Below are positions 43,135-53,894 of a DNA stretch of 64,000 nucleotides, one piece after another. Position numbers and translations under genes: made by a program. Origin of the DNA: Ryuthela nishihirai (lineage: Eukaryota > Arthropoda > Arachnida > Araneae > Heptathelidae); assembly GCA_038380435.1 (NCBI GenBank), contig JAWZYU010000010.1, forward strand, positions 49,448,135 through 49,512,134, written 5' to 3'. Positions within the stretch are counted from its first letter, which is position 1. The number at the start of each line of letters is the position of its first letter. The notes under the pieces were generated by a model. It was not told where the DNA came from. It saw only the letters and a program-made list of their open reading frames with translations, and ran no database searches.

Positions 43135-43412
43135 CAGTGGTTTCCAAATTGTGTTCTGAGGAACACCGGTGCTCAGCGAGAAAAAATCTCAATGGCGGAA
43201 AAATTGAATAAAGGCCGAATAGCCCCATAATTATGCCCAATAAGCCAAACACATGAAGTGAAATGCATAGTGTTTCAAAAGTTACTATTTACTGCGAATA
43301 TAGAGGCCTATTAGGTAAGAAAATCTCATATAATCTATGTGCATAACAAGGGGTTTCGTAAGACCATTTGGGTTAAGGGTTCTCCTGTATAAAAAAGGTT
43401 TGGGAACCACTG
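43135..43412. mobile_element. hAT-type MITE (278 bp), CAGTGGTTTCCAAA ends
   Basis: Inverted ends are CAGTGGTTTCCAAA and TTTGGGAACCACTG. The 8-bp duplication is CTCTAAAG (43127-43134 and 43413-43420). No ORF. Confidence 0.95.
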
Positions 43413-43545
43413 CTCTAAAGAATCACTTGAGATTGGCAATTTAGGAAATAACAACGATAAGCTTATTCTAGGCTAAAAAAGATATTTGCTGTTCCGTATG
43501 TAGTTGATGACATGATCAAAGCAGAAAAATTTTCTTAACTATAAA

Positions 43546-43735
43546 ATAAATAATAAATACCCCCTCAAGCAGCTGCTTGCCACAGAGGTCTGACAGGAGC
43601 CTGTCAGTTTATATGCCATAGTAGAAGGTCTGAGAGGATGGCAGGCCCTCAGCAGAAAAACGACACAAACAGCCGTGCCTTACCCGGGGCTCGAACCCAG
43701 GTCCCTTAGATCAGTAGCCAAGCGCGCTAACCACT
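43546..43735 (-). mobile_element. SINE family B, lacking first bases of the head
   Basis: Runs to GCTAACCACTCG and then stops. The last 13 bp or so of the usual 5' end are absent. Confidence 0.9.
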
Positions 43736-43848
43736 CGTTAATACTAAAACTAAAGGGTAATGCTAAAGTAAATGAGACACTGAGCCTTCCTACCACTATT
43801 TACTATATCCCGGATTCGCAACTCTTTCCATCATTCTCTGGTCCATTG

Positions 43849-44231
43849 GGACGGGGGTGGCTCAGTCGGTAGCGTGCCAGGCTCGTAATCTGTAGTTCCC
43901 AGGTTCGAGTCCCAGCTGGGTCAGCGTTGAGATTTATCTCCGCAAAATTCCCCGCCCTGCCCACGGTCAGTAGGGGACACCGATGGGCTTGGAAAGGCCG
44001 CCGTCCGTCGGATGGGACGTTAAGCCGTGGTTCCGTGTGCAGGAGAGCCATACCCTGTGCACGTTAAAGAACACGCTGGATGGCCTTGACGGGAGGCTAC
44101 CATCTGTCTCCCAACAGCTGTTCCAGTGAGTCCCCTCCCCCAACCTTCTCTGAGCCTTCGGGGTCCTTGTGACCTGGCCATTTAGCCCATGGTATGCAAA
44201 AAAGTGCCGCTCAGAGGTAAAACAACCCAAC
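43849..44231 (+). mobile_element. SINE family A, full length
   Basis: Flanks CTGGTCCATT and CTGGCCCAGTT look like an aged target duplication. The SINE itself is close to consensus. Confidence 0.92.
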
Positions 44232-44682
44232 CCTGGCCCAGTTATTCCAATAAATCTTATATAACAGCTGAAGCTAAAACGTCCTTTATGCCTCACAGCG
44301 AATAACTGTTTAATAGCTAATTTTTTTTAGCGACGAACACGTGATTTGGGATTTTTCTCCGTCGCAGAGGGTGCACAAGGGAGGAAGACTAATTATTCTG
44401 CCTCTCTCTCTAATAGTCGCTAATGATCACACGGTGCTGGTGGAATTGGAGCAGGGAAGCATGCACTCAGCACAACTGATGTGGCCACTAACATGGGCCT
44501 ATGGAAGCGAGTTTTTTTTTATCAAGGTTAGAACTTGTTGGGAGCAAAAAGCCAAGGCTCATGCAGCTCACTGGTATCCAGTATGGGAACTAACCGATTA
44601 AGTCATCATCGTCAACTCATTCCTACCTCGGATTTATTCAAATCTTTTGTACTTCTCTGACTCTGGGGGTAGTTCCAGAGTT
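44232..44682. other. Unassigned spacer
   Basis: An 86-codon plus-strand frame (44341-44601) is open but unrecognised. Confidence 0.4.
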
Positions 44683-44693
44683 CCAGTATAGCT

Positions 44694-44985
44694 CCGCAAA
44701 ATTCCCCGCCCTGCCCACGGTCAGTAGGAGACACCGATGGGCTTGGAAAGGCCGCAGTCCGTCGGATGGGATGTTAAGCCGTGGCTCCGTGTGCGGGAGA
44801 GCCATATCCTGTGCACGTCAAAGAACACGCTGGATGGCCTTGACGGGAGGCTACCATCTGTCTCCCAACAGCTGTTCCAGTGGGTCCCCTCCCCCAACCT
44901 TCTCTGAGCCTTCGGGCTCCGTGTGACCTGGTCATTTAGCCCATGGTGTGCAAAAAAGTGCCGCTCAGAGGTAAAACAACCCAAC
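44694..44985 (+). mobile_element. SINE family A, 5' truncated with clean duplication
   Basis: Begins at CCGCAAAATTCCCCG. The duplication is CCAGTATAGCT at 44683-44693 and 44986-44996. This proves insertion as a truncated copy rather than later loss. Confidence 0.93.
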
Positions 44986-45277
44986 CCAGTATAGCTTTCT
45001 ACTCGTGACGTCACGGGAATGTGGCCACCTGCTCAATTAATTGCTTGAGAACAGGCTCAAGAGTTATGTGCAATTTGGGGGGAGGGTCTATTCTCTGAGC
45101 TTCCTAAGTCCATTCAACTTCGTTTCGGATCCTCATAAATGCAGTTGTTTTTTAGCAACTATCAAAGGGGCAGCCTGACGTATTGTCTTCCATGTGAGTC
45201 AACTACAGATTTAGTTCAGGGAGCTTTTTCGACTCAAAGACTCTTTTACTTTCATCACTCGAACAAAGGATACTTTG

Positions 45278-45480
45278 ATAGGGGATTGGCCGAGTGGTTA
45301 GCGCACTTGGCTACTGATCTAAGGGACCTGGGTTCGAGCCACCGGTAAGGCATGGATGTTGGTGTTGTTTTCTGCTGAGGTCCTGCCATCCTCACAGACC
45401 TTCTACTATGGCATATAAACTGACAGGCTCCTGTCAGACCTCTGTGGCAAGCAGCTGCTTGAGGGGGTATTGATTTTTTT
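45278..45480 (+). mobile_element. SINE family B, full length
   Basis: Head GGGATTGGCCGAGTGGTTAG. The 3' end is GAGGGGGTATTGATTTTTT. Confidence 0.92.
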
Positions 45481-45489
45481 TATTACTTC

Positions 45490-45740
45490 GCATGCCTTCC
45501 TATTGCGGAACTGCTGTTCTTGACCGTTATTGCTTTATTGTTTGCGCATTTTTTCCACTGCCCATGCAGCTGGTGCTGTTGCTGTTGAACTGGGACCGCC
45601 AGACGACCCCGACGTTGGAAATGGCCTTGAGGAAGAAGGGAATAGCGACAATAGTAGCTGGAGATCGTCCGCTGCGCGCATGCGCAGGGAGTGGCGGAGC
45701 GTGTCCTGCGTGTGCCGTCATATAGAGTGCATAAAGGGTT
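45490..45740 (+). other. GC-rich segment with coding-like frame
   Basis: Frame 45530-45739 includes LGPPDDPDVGNGLEEEGNSD followed by ARMRREW. The acidic stretch followed by a basic helix is reminiscent of the C-terminus of Harbinger-type nucleases, but I cannot confirm this. The segment also contains the CpG-rich TGCGCGCATGCGCAGG. Confidence 0.25.
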
Positions 45741-46132
45741 AATTATTTTCGCCAAACTTGAGACGCGCTATTTCTGAACCAAAAATGGGTTTTAAAAATC
45801 AGATCTTTTTAACATGTTAGACCTCAGTGCATGCTTGGTGTTTCCCATAAACTTTGGATTCATCCATACCTCCTATGACTAATTTGCTATCCTTTTATTC
45901 TTACTTTCAGTGGTGTGAGAATGAGACTTTTGACTTTTTTTGAATGTCGATAGGTGTCGTTCAGAAGGAGAAAAACATTATTTTCTCCTCCCTAGGATAC
46001 ATAATAAAAATTTATTAAGGCCTTCAGTACTGAGGGAGGGTGGGGGGCCAACCCTCCCGAGGGCCAAGAAAGGCTCCTAAAAATGAAATACTGAAGCGGA
46101 ATATACAAAAAGGTATACGAAGCTCTCAGTTT
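45741..46132. other. Unassigned spacer
   Basis: No gene or repeat recognised. Confidence 0.4.
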
Positions 46133-46143
46133 TATCTTACAAA

Positions 46144-46532
46144 AAATGGGGCCGGGGTGGCTCAGTCGGTGGCGCGTCAGGCTCGTAATCTGTAGTTCCC
46201 AGGTTCGAGTCCCAGCTGGGTCAGCGTTGAGATTTATCTCCGCAAAACTCCCCGCCCTGCCCACGGTCAGTAGGGTACACCGATGGGCTTGAAAAGGCCG
46301 CCGTCCGTCGGATGGGACGTTAAGCCGTGGCCCCGTGTGCGTGAGAGCCATACCCTGTGCACGTTAAAGAACACGCTGGATGGCCTTGACGGGAAGCTAC
46401 CATCTGTCTCCCAACAGCTATTCCAGTGGGTCCCCTCCCCCAACTTTTTCTGAGCCTTCGGGGTCCATGTGACCCGGCCATTTAGCCAATTGTGTGCAAA
46501 AAAGTGCCGCTCAGAGGTAAAACAACCTAACC
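46144..46532 (+). mobile_element. SINE family A, full length
   Basis: Duplication TATCTTACAAA (46133-46143 and 46533-46543). Confidence 0.93.
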
Positions 46533-46543
46533 TATCTTACAAA

Positions 46544-47200
46544 CCTCGTCATCTTACACTCAAGTTGCACCAGAATGCGAATTAGGTTTCATCGACAGTT
46601 CATCGATTTCGCAATCTCACAGGGGAGGCTTGTCAATTAGCCGACTTGAGGCACTGCCCCAGTGAAAATAATCGCAACAAATAATAAATTTGAAATTTGG
46701 TATCCATTATTTGTCATATCTAAATCATTATAATATCATTTCTTTTTATATAATTTGTAATCATAATTTGCCACGTTATCCAGACAATCGCAGCATTTAC
46801 TTTGCGAATCAGTACTACGTCGTCCGCTTTGGTTATTCAATGCGAATTTTTCCATTACGGCCACGGTCCGGAATCTTAACGTTATCTATTATAGCGATGA
46901 CACAAATGCGCATGCGCTGAAATAGAACAGCGCCGAACTACAGGAGGTCACTCACCGTTTTGTAGTGGCCGGTGACACTTGGTTGGCTGATTCAACCAAA
47001 GCAGCCAATCAGATCAGATTTAATAAAACCTCGATGGAGGAGGGGGGAGGGGAAAGAAACACAATCGATAAATTATATCTACAGTTCCTTATCTGCTGGA
47101 ACTGTAGATCGATGAATTATAACTGACTGAACTGTAATCGATGAATTATATCTACAGTTCCTTATCTCGGTAAAATGCAAAGGTGTTGATATTCATCTCC
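46544..47200. other. Unassigned stretch with local direct repeat
   Basis: GAATTATATCTACAGTTCCTTATCT (quoted in two parts: GAATTATATCTAC, AGTTCCTTATCT) occurs at about 47143-47167, with a close direct copy at about 47070-47094. A matching inverted copy lies at about 49130-49158. No gene seen. Confidence 0.5.
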
Positions 47201-47205
47201 GCTAA

Positions 47206-47594
47206 AGCTTGGGGCGGAGGTGGCTCAGTCGGTAGCGCGCCAGGTTCATAATCTGCAGTTCCCAGGTTCGAGTCCCAGCTGAGTCAGCGTTGAGATTTAT
47301 CTCCGCAAAACTTCCCGCCCTGCCGACGGTCAGTAGGGGACACCGATGGGCTTGGAAAGGCCGCCGTCCGTCGGATGGGACGTTAAGCCGTGGACCCGTG
47401 TGCGGGAGAGCCATATCCTATGCACGTTAAAGAGCACCTTGGATGGCCTTGACGGGAGGCTACCATCTGTCTCCCAACAGCTGTTCCAGTGGGTTCCCTC
47501 CCCCAACCTTTTTTGAGCCTTCGGGGTCCATGTGACCTGGCCATTTAGCCAATTGTGTGCAAAAAAGTGCCGATCAGAGGAAAACAACCCAACC
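47206..47594 (+). mobile_element. SINE family A, full length
   Basis: Flanked by CCGCTAAA on both sides. It shares diagnostic bases with the copy at 17664. A second, decayed family A body fragment follows at 47612-47710. Confidence 0.88.
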
Positions 47595-47940
47595 CGCTAA
47601 AACTCCAACTTGCGTTGAGTCAGAAAGGGAACACCGATGGGTTTTAAACTTCCGCCGTTCACCGGATCGGATGTTAAGCCGTGGTCCAGGTTCAAGAGAA
47701 AGGCATTCCCAGTTATTGGTTTATGATACTACTTCACCGTTAAATGTAACCGCTGTACTGCTCTTAAGAATAACTTCTAGTAACACAGAGGTGACTTTAC
47801 CTGCTTCCTGTTCTGCCTCCTTTTAATCATTGGTGTGAATTCCACAGTACGCAATCATTCACCTGCCTCAGGCTCCTCACTCCGATAGATGACCGCTTTC
47901 AAGATGTTTCACAGCCGTATGTCACCAGGTAGTCCTTACA

Positions 47941-48024
47941 TACACAGTCGTATCAGAATAATGTGACCACCTACCACACATATATTATGGTAGGTGGTCA
48001 TATTATGTCTGATACGACTGTGTA
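47941..48024. mobile_element. 84-bp palindromic miniature element
   Basis: Left arm TACACAGTCGTATCAGAATA and onward is mirrored by the right arm ending CTGATACGACTGTGTA. Arms are about 36 bp and the loop about 11 bp. TA at both ends fits a Tc1/mariner-type target, so this may be a minimal MITE. Confidence 0.75.
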
Positions 48025-48030
48025 CTTTAG

Positions 48031-48414
48031 GGTTGGGTTGTTTTACCTCTGAGCGGCACTTTTTTGCACACCATGGGCTAAATGGCCAGGTCACATGGAC
48101 CCCGAAGGCTCAGAGAAGGTTGGGGGAGGGGACCCACTGGAATAGCTGTTGGGAGACAGATGGTAGCCTCCCGTCAAGGCCATCCAGCGTGTTCTTTAAC
48201 TTGCACAGGGTATGGCTCTCCCGCACACGGAGCCACGGCTTAACGTCCCATCCGGCGGACGGCGGCCTTTCCAAGCCCATCGGTGTCCCCTACTGACCGT
48301 GGGCAAGGCGGGGAATTTTGCGGAGATAAATCTCAACGCTGACCCAGCTGGGACTCGAACCTGGGAACGACAGATTACGAGCCTGGTGCGCTACCGACTG
48401 AGCCACCCCCGCCC
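48031..48414 (-). mobile_element. SINE family A, full length
   Basis: The duplication CTGTGTACTTTAG (48018-48030 and 48415-48427) includes the end of the miniature palindrome. The SINE therefore landed at the palindrome's edge after it was in place. Confidence 0.94.
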
Positions 48415-48654
48415 CTGTGTACTTTAGTCTCTACCTCCATTTTGTTGAGGATACCTCTTAGGAACATGCAGAACTCTTCAGGAGAATCTCTTTTTTACTC
48501 CTATTACACAGCTTTATTTATATTACATAAATTACGTTACTACAGATTAATATAAAACTTAAAAGCTCAATATACATGTTTCGTCATAACATTAGACATG
48601 ATCAGAGCCGGCTCTTGCTATTTTGCCGTCCGGAGCGATCTCGGATTCTGCCGT

Positions 48655-49120
48655 CCCTACAGATGGCACTCGAACCTGAGAATTGCTGATTACTAGCCAA
48701 AGTGGGGGCGGGGGTGGCTCAATTGGTAGCGCGCCAGGCTCGTAATCTGTAGTTCCCAGGTTCGAGTCCCAGCTGGGTCAGCGCTGAGACTTATCTCCGC
48801 AAAATTCCCCGCTCTGCTCACGGTCAGTAGGGGACACCGATGGGCTTGGAAAGGCCGCCGTCCGTCGGATGGGACGTTAAGCCGTGACCCCGTGTACGGG
48901 AGAGCCATACCCTGTGCACGTTAAAGAACACGCTGGATGGCCTTGACGGGAGGCTACCATCTGTCTCCCAACAGCTGTTCCAGTGTGTCCCCTGCCCCAA
49001 CCTTCTCTGAGCCTTCGGGGTCCATGTGACCTGGCCATTTAGCCGATGGTGTGCAAAAAAGTGCCGCTCAGAGGTAAAACAACCCAACTAGCCAAAGCGT
49101 TACCGACTGAGCCAACCCAT
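48655..49120 (-). mobile_element. SINE family A head remnant, split by a younger SINE
   Basis: GGCACTCGAACCTGAGAATT at 48665 and CGTTACCGACTGAGCCAACC at 49096 are the two halves of one tRNA-like head, separated by the insertion at 48703-49087. Confidence 0.8.
48703..49087 (+). mobile_element. SINE family A, full length, nested in a SINE head
   Basis: Duplication CTAGCCAAAG (48693-48702 and 49088-49097). Confidence 0.94.
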
Positions 49121-49576
49121 GTCCTAGGAGATAAGGAACTGTAGATATAATTCATTCTTGAGACTTTTAAGGAGTCCTGTTTGCCACGACGTATATTTTA
49201 GTCAAAATGCTACAGGTAATGATGGAAGAAGGTCTGTAGAAAAAGTTAGATTTTTTAAAATGTCCAGAGAAAAAATGAGAATTCGTTGGTGTGTGTGTGT
49301 GTGTGTTTCTGGGAAGTCCTTGGCGCCTAAAATGTTGGCAACCACTGATTTATGGGAACTGTTCCAGCGTCGACTGCGCAGTCTCATAATCTCCCCAGTT
49401 CCACTCACGTTATGTCATTAGTTTCCAGTAATAGTAGAGTTTTTTGTTTGCTTTTTCCTTTGTTAACCTGTTAGAAACCACTGTTCAAATATTTTTTCCA
49501 AACTGTTTCATTTTAAGACCAACTAAAAAATCTAGCGTTCCAATAACTTACAGCTACGTAAGATCTGTCAATTTGT
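49121..49576. other. Unassigned, with a short (GT)n tract
   Basis: A GTGTGTGTGT run lies at about 49289-49306. No gene seen. Confidence 0.45.
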
Positions 49577-49775
49577 ATGGCCGAGTGGTTAGCGCGCTTG
49601 GCTACTGATCTAAGGGACCTGGGTTCGAGCCCTGGGTAAGGCATGGATGTTGGTGTTGTTTTCTGCTGAGGTCCTGCCATCCTCACAGACCTTCTACTAT
49701 GGCATATAAACTGACAGGCTCCTGTCAGACCTCAGTGGCAAGCAGCTGCTTGAGGGGGTATTTATTTTTTTATTT
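49577..49775 (+). mobile_element. SINE family B, nearly full length
   Basis: Starts at ATGGCCGAGTGG. Shares TGGATGTTGGTGTTG and ATCCTCACAGACC with the copy at 45278, suggesting a common source. Confidence 0.92.
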
Positions 49776-50346
49776 TTATGTTTCAAACACTTTGCGAACG
49801 CTTATTCGACTTTGCGTTCATCAAAGGCAATTCAACATTTGGATCCGGTTTTGCTTGTTTCGCGTAGGATCCTTTATTCATTCTTCTTCACGTGCATTCG
49901 TTTCTCTATTTTTTAATGGTTTCGCCCACACGTGCAGCAATTTCAGAACTAATGTAATTTGGAGAAATGAAATCCGTCTGTTATTGACTGCGAAATGAAA
50001 ATAGCACGAGTAAAAACGACATTAAAGTGGATATTCAATATCATCTTTCAGTCATTGCAAAATTTCGTTTCCAAAAGTAGAGCAACAAGTTGGAGGAAGA
50101 TTGCAATTATAATGGAAAAAATCGTTTTTACTTTACCTGCAATCTGTAACGCTCGTACTTCTGGTTAAGATGCCTATTTTACACAGAACGATATTGTCAC
50201 CAATACGTTTAATGTATTTTTCTCAATCTTAATGAAATCTCTGCATAACACACTAAGAACATTGTCTACATGTAAAGCAATAAATCATGTCTCTGATGAT
50301 GTCGGTATTGTGAAGGGAATTGGAGAATGATTTCCCCCACATATCT
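49776..50346. other. Unassigned A/T-rich stretch
   Basis: Nothing recognised. Confidence 0.4.
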
Positions 50347-50360
50347 CTCGACACTGTTAG

Positions 50361-50622
50361 GGTTGGGTTGTTTTACCTCTGAGCGGCACTTTTTTGCATA
50401 CCATGGGCTAAATGGCCAGGTCACATGGACCCCGAAGAAGATGTTGAAACAGAGACTGTTGGGGGAGGGGACCCACTGGAACAGCTGTTGGGAGACAGAT
50501 GGTAGCCTCCCGTCAAGGCAATCCAACGTGTTCTTTAACGTGCACAGGGTATGGCTCTCCCGCACACGGCACCACGGCTTAACGTCCCATCTGACGGACG
50601 GCGGCCTTTCCAAGCCCATCGG
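50361..50622 (-). mobile_element. SINE family A, 5' truncated
   Basis: Duplication CTCGACACTGTTAG (50347-50360 and 50623-50636). It contains a short replacement at about 50440 (AAGATGTTGAAACAG). Confidence 0.93.
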
Positions 50623-50797
50623 CTCGACACTGTTAGAGAGGGATTACTTGTTACCAAGGGGTTATTTCTACGTTCATTCATTTCTTTTTTTTTTCATCCA
50701 TATATTTGACGTACAATTATTCATTTTCATTTGAAGCCTAAAGCAAATCGCCCTTGTTTTTTTAAAAAAAATTAAATTCAGTATAAACTAATGTGTT

Positions 50798-50905
50798 GGG
50801 TTGTTGTACAGTCGCTCAAAAAATATCCGAACACTATGGTTGATTACATATTTTTTGAGAGACTGTACCTCTGAGTATCACTTTTTTGCGCATAATGGCA
50901 GATCC
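50798..50905 (-). mobile_element. SINE family A 3' fragment carrying a mini-palindrome
   Basis: TGTTGGGTTGTT and CCTCTGAGTATCACTTTTTT are consecutive SINE pieces separated by the 57-bp element at 50809-50865. Confidence 0.75.
50809..50865. mobile_element. 57-bp Tc1/mariner-like miniature element
   Basis: CAGTCGCTCAAAAAATAT and its inverted match ATATTTTTTGAGAGACTG are flanked by TA on both sides. It sits exactly where the SINE has a TA. Confidence 0.75.
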
Positions 50906-51204
50906 AAATTTGACCCTTGACCTCGAAGGACCCTTCGGATCCGAAATTTCGTAACGTTTCCGACATCTGCAACCCGAAACACCCCCAGATATGAATTTTC
51001 ACGTTTCTAGCACTCCTAGATCAAGATTTGACCTCTAAGCGACCTAGAAGGACACGTTGTAGGTCAAATTTCGGATATTTCCAGAAATCTACTACCCGGA
51101 TTGCCCCTAGGGACAAATTTTCAGAGCTCTGCCATTTCTCATCATTGTTAGAATAAGAGTGATCCTTTGTCAGTCGCCAATCAATCACTCACAATCATCT
51201 ATAT
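50906..51204. other. Unassigned stretch
   Basis: AGGTCAAATTTCGGAT and related pieces recur in both orientations, hinting at a decayed inverted repeat. Not assigned. Confidence 0.35.
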
Positions 51205-52644
51205 CAGGATGATTCAAAACTCTTGGGCCAAACTTTAAGGGGTGATAGAACACACCTAAACAAGCACTTTTCGTCGTACAATGCATGGTCGGAACTCAAG
51301 CGGTGAAGCGCTAGAGGGCGCTTTCCAGTGAACAGTTATAAGTGCTGGTTTTTGCACTCGTCGTCATTTCTACCGTGGATTGCAGAACGGATGGATTATT
51401 TCACGAATCAGGGAAGGCAGACATGCATTTCACGTACGGAGCTGTGGACGGGAATGCGAGGGAAGCCCCAAGACTGTACCGGGAGCACTTTCCAACCAGA
51501 CGCATGCCTGATCGTAAAACCTTTCAGCAATTGCACCGGTATCTGTGCGAAACGGGCTCTTTGTCAGCGGCTTGCAGGATACAGAGCGTGCAAGCAGTGT
51601 GAAGACGCCACGTGTTACAAAGGAAATTCTATGTAGGGTTGGCGATTTCCGAGCAATTTCCCATGCCGTAAGTGTGCCCCAATCGACGGTTTGGCGAGTT
51701 CTACGAGACGAACGATTACACTCCTACCATGCAGAGAGGGTGCACCCCTTGACACCTGCAGATTATCGGACTTGTGTGGATTTTGCACAGTTGTTCCTGC
51801 AGCAGACTACAGCGCAACCGGACTTTGATGCACATGTCTTATTCACTGAAGAATGCACCTTTACACGTGAGGGCATTTTTAATACCCACAATTCACATGT
51901 GTGGGCCACCAATAATCGACACGCCATACGTCCACATTCGTACCAGCGGCATTTCTCCATAAATGTTTGGGCTGGAATCCTCCATGACCATTTGATTGGC
52001 CCATACCTTCTGCCAGCCCGACTGAAGGAGAGAACGTACCTCGTATTTTTACAAGAAGTCATGACAGAATTACTGAACCCTGTTCCATCAAACATTCAAA
52101 CACGTATGTGGTTCCAACACGACGGAGCGCCACCCCATTTCAGCACATTTCCAGGACGATGGATTGGTCGGGGTGGTCCCATCGCTTGGCCGCCACGATA
52201 GCCCGATCTCTCATGTCTGGAATTTTTCCTATGGGGCCATATGAAAAGCCTCATCTACGATAGCCCCATCGATTCCAATGAGGACCTTGTTGCCGGGATT
52301 TCTATTGCCACTGCCGCTGTACGAGAAATGCCTGGTGTTTTCGCCCATGTACGCCGATCACTACATCGAAGGTGTGATGCCTGCATTATAATGTTGGTGG
52401 TCGCTCTTTTGAGCAGTTTCTGTAATTTGTTCAATAAAATTCTGTACTTTCTGTTCTGTAATTTCTGCAATTGTTTCAAACCTCTTCTATCATTCTTGTG
52501 TTTCTTCATTTCCTAACACAGTAACTGCTAACCCCTAGCGCTTCACCGCTAGAGTTCCGACCACGCATTGTATGACGAAAAGTGTTTGTTTAAGTGTGTT
52601 CTATCACCCCTTAAAGTTTGGCCCAAGAGTTTGGAATCACCCTG
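51205..52644. mobile_element. Tc1/mariner-superfamily transposon (1,440 bp), inactive
   Basis: Terminal inverted repeats of about 110 bp start CAGGATGATTCAAAACTC and end GAGTTTGGAATCACCCTG. TAT is adjacent on both sides, compatible with TA target use. The inner TIR contains AGCGGTGAAGCGCTAG. It encloses a single decayed transposase gene. Confidence 0.92.
51342..52425 (+). pseudogene. Tc3/mariner-like transposase with N-terminal HTH, broken
   Basis: The first part (51342-51599) is a helix-turn-helix region of the DUF4817 type, with DMHFTYGAVDGNAREAPRLY and RKTFQQLHRYLCETGS. After a frameshift, the main frame (51545-52198) has a second HTH (VPQSTVWRVLRDERLHSYH) and the catalytic region: LFTEECTFT, NVWAGILHDHLIGPYLLPAR, FQHDGAPPHFS. 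An in-frame TAG at 52199-52201 is followed by LEFFLWGHMKS. A further frameshift near 52390 precedes the true end at 52425. The first and third acidic catalytic positions read Glu (TEEC, LEFF) where Asp is usual in this group. The family is abundant in arthropods. Confidence 0.9.
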
Positions 52645-52667
52645 TATGTAGACATACAGAGAGAGGG

Positions 52668-52985
52668 TTGGGTTCTTATTTTTTTGCATAAAAGGGCTAA
52701 ATAGAAGGCCATCAGGACCCCGAGGGCTCAGAGAAGGTTGGGGGAAGGGGACCCAGGGAACAGCTGTTAGGAGACAGATAGTAACCTTCCGTCAAGGCCA
52801 TCCAATGCGTTCTTTAACATGCACAGAATTGCTCTGGCTCTCCTGCACAAGGGACCACGGCCTTAAGTCTCATCCGATGGACGACGGTTTTTCCAAGTCC
52901 ATTGGTGTCGCTTTTGTCACTCGAACCTTGTAAACGTAGATTACGAACCTGACGCGCTACCAACTGAGCTAATCCCCTCTCCTAT
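52668..52985 (-). mobile_element. Diverged SINE family A
   Basis: The 3' end is GAGGGTTGGGTTCTTATTTT, with part of the terminal block missing. The head is CAACTGAGCTAATCCCC. Confidence 0.82.
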
Positions 52986-53120
52986 AAACTAATTAAAATG
53001 CTGTTCAAATTAATTGACTTGTGTTGCGGGGCCAATGCTCAGAAAACGACAGTATACCTAAGAGTTATTGAATAATTGACCCGTTCAATCTTAATAACAT
53101 TTGATGCATAAATACTCTGG

Positions 53121-53683
53121 TTTCCATAAATTAAGGAAAATCCCTATGCTAAGTCAATGAGTAGCTAACGTCAAAGCTCTATAACTCCTAAAATAAGTTT
53201 TGTTTTAGTTGAAAAATGTGATTGCAGATAAAGATCTCAATCAAATAAATCAATAACTCGATTTTAAACAATATTCGTTCAGTATTTAATGAGTTATGGA
53301 AGTTTAAATATTTAACAACAGCAATGCCACTGTTAAGAAACTTATACAAATCTGAAGAATAGTGAAAGAATTCTTTACACAAAGTTCTAAAATGCAAATT
53401 TATTTTATTAAACACTTTGATACAATATTTATTACTAAATTTTAATTAACTTCTAAAGTCAATTTTTGTGGCTGGCATTATTATCGCTAAATTTTCAAAC
53501 TTCCATAACTCATTAAATACTGAACGAATATTGTTGAAAATCGAGATATTGATTTATTTGATTGAGATCTTTATCTGCAATCACATTTTTCAAAACAAAA
53601 AAAAACTTATTTTAGAAGTTGTAGAGCTTTCACGTTAGCTTCCCATTGACTTAACATAGGGATTTTCCTTCATTTATGGAAAC
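53121..53683. mobile_element. Fold-back element, arms of about 190 bp
   Basis: 53121-53306 and 53495-53683 are inverted copies. Paired landmarks are GTTTCCATAAATT with ATTTATGGAAAC, GATTGCAGATAAAGATCTCA with TGAGATCTTTATCTGCAATC, and AATGAGTTATGGAAGTTT with AAACTTCCATAACTCATT. The loop is about 190 bp, with no ORF. No clear target duplication was found, so the class is uncertain. Confidence 0.88.
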
Positions 53684-53894
53684 TAATGTATTTTCGAGTC
53701 CTAGTACCATTTGATGTACGAATATTTTCGAGTCTTAGTATCATTTGATATTAAAGCTTAGGCATGAGCTCTTCCCTTTGAAATTATCAATGAGACATCA
53801 CTCTACATAGGAGATTTAAAAATAAATAATTGTAATAAGAACAGAGAAAAACGACCAACCATCCTTTTAAATTAAGATAATAAAAAAATAATAA

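Noticed and set aside
45527..45755. Several overlapping frames in the GC-rich patch as a host gene exon
   Set aside because: Four frames on both strands are open at once because of GC composition. Only one has a weak transposase-like look, so no gene is called.
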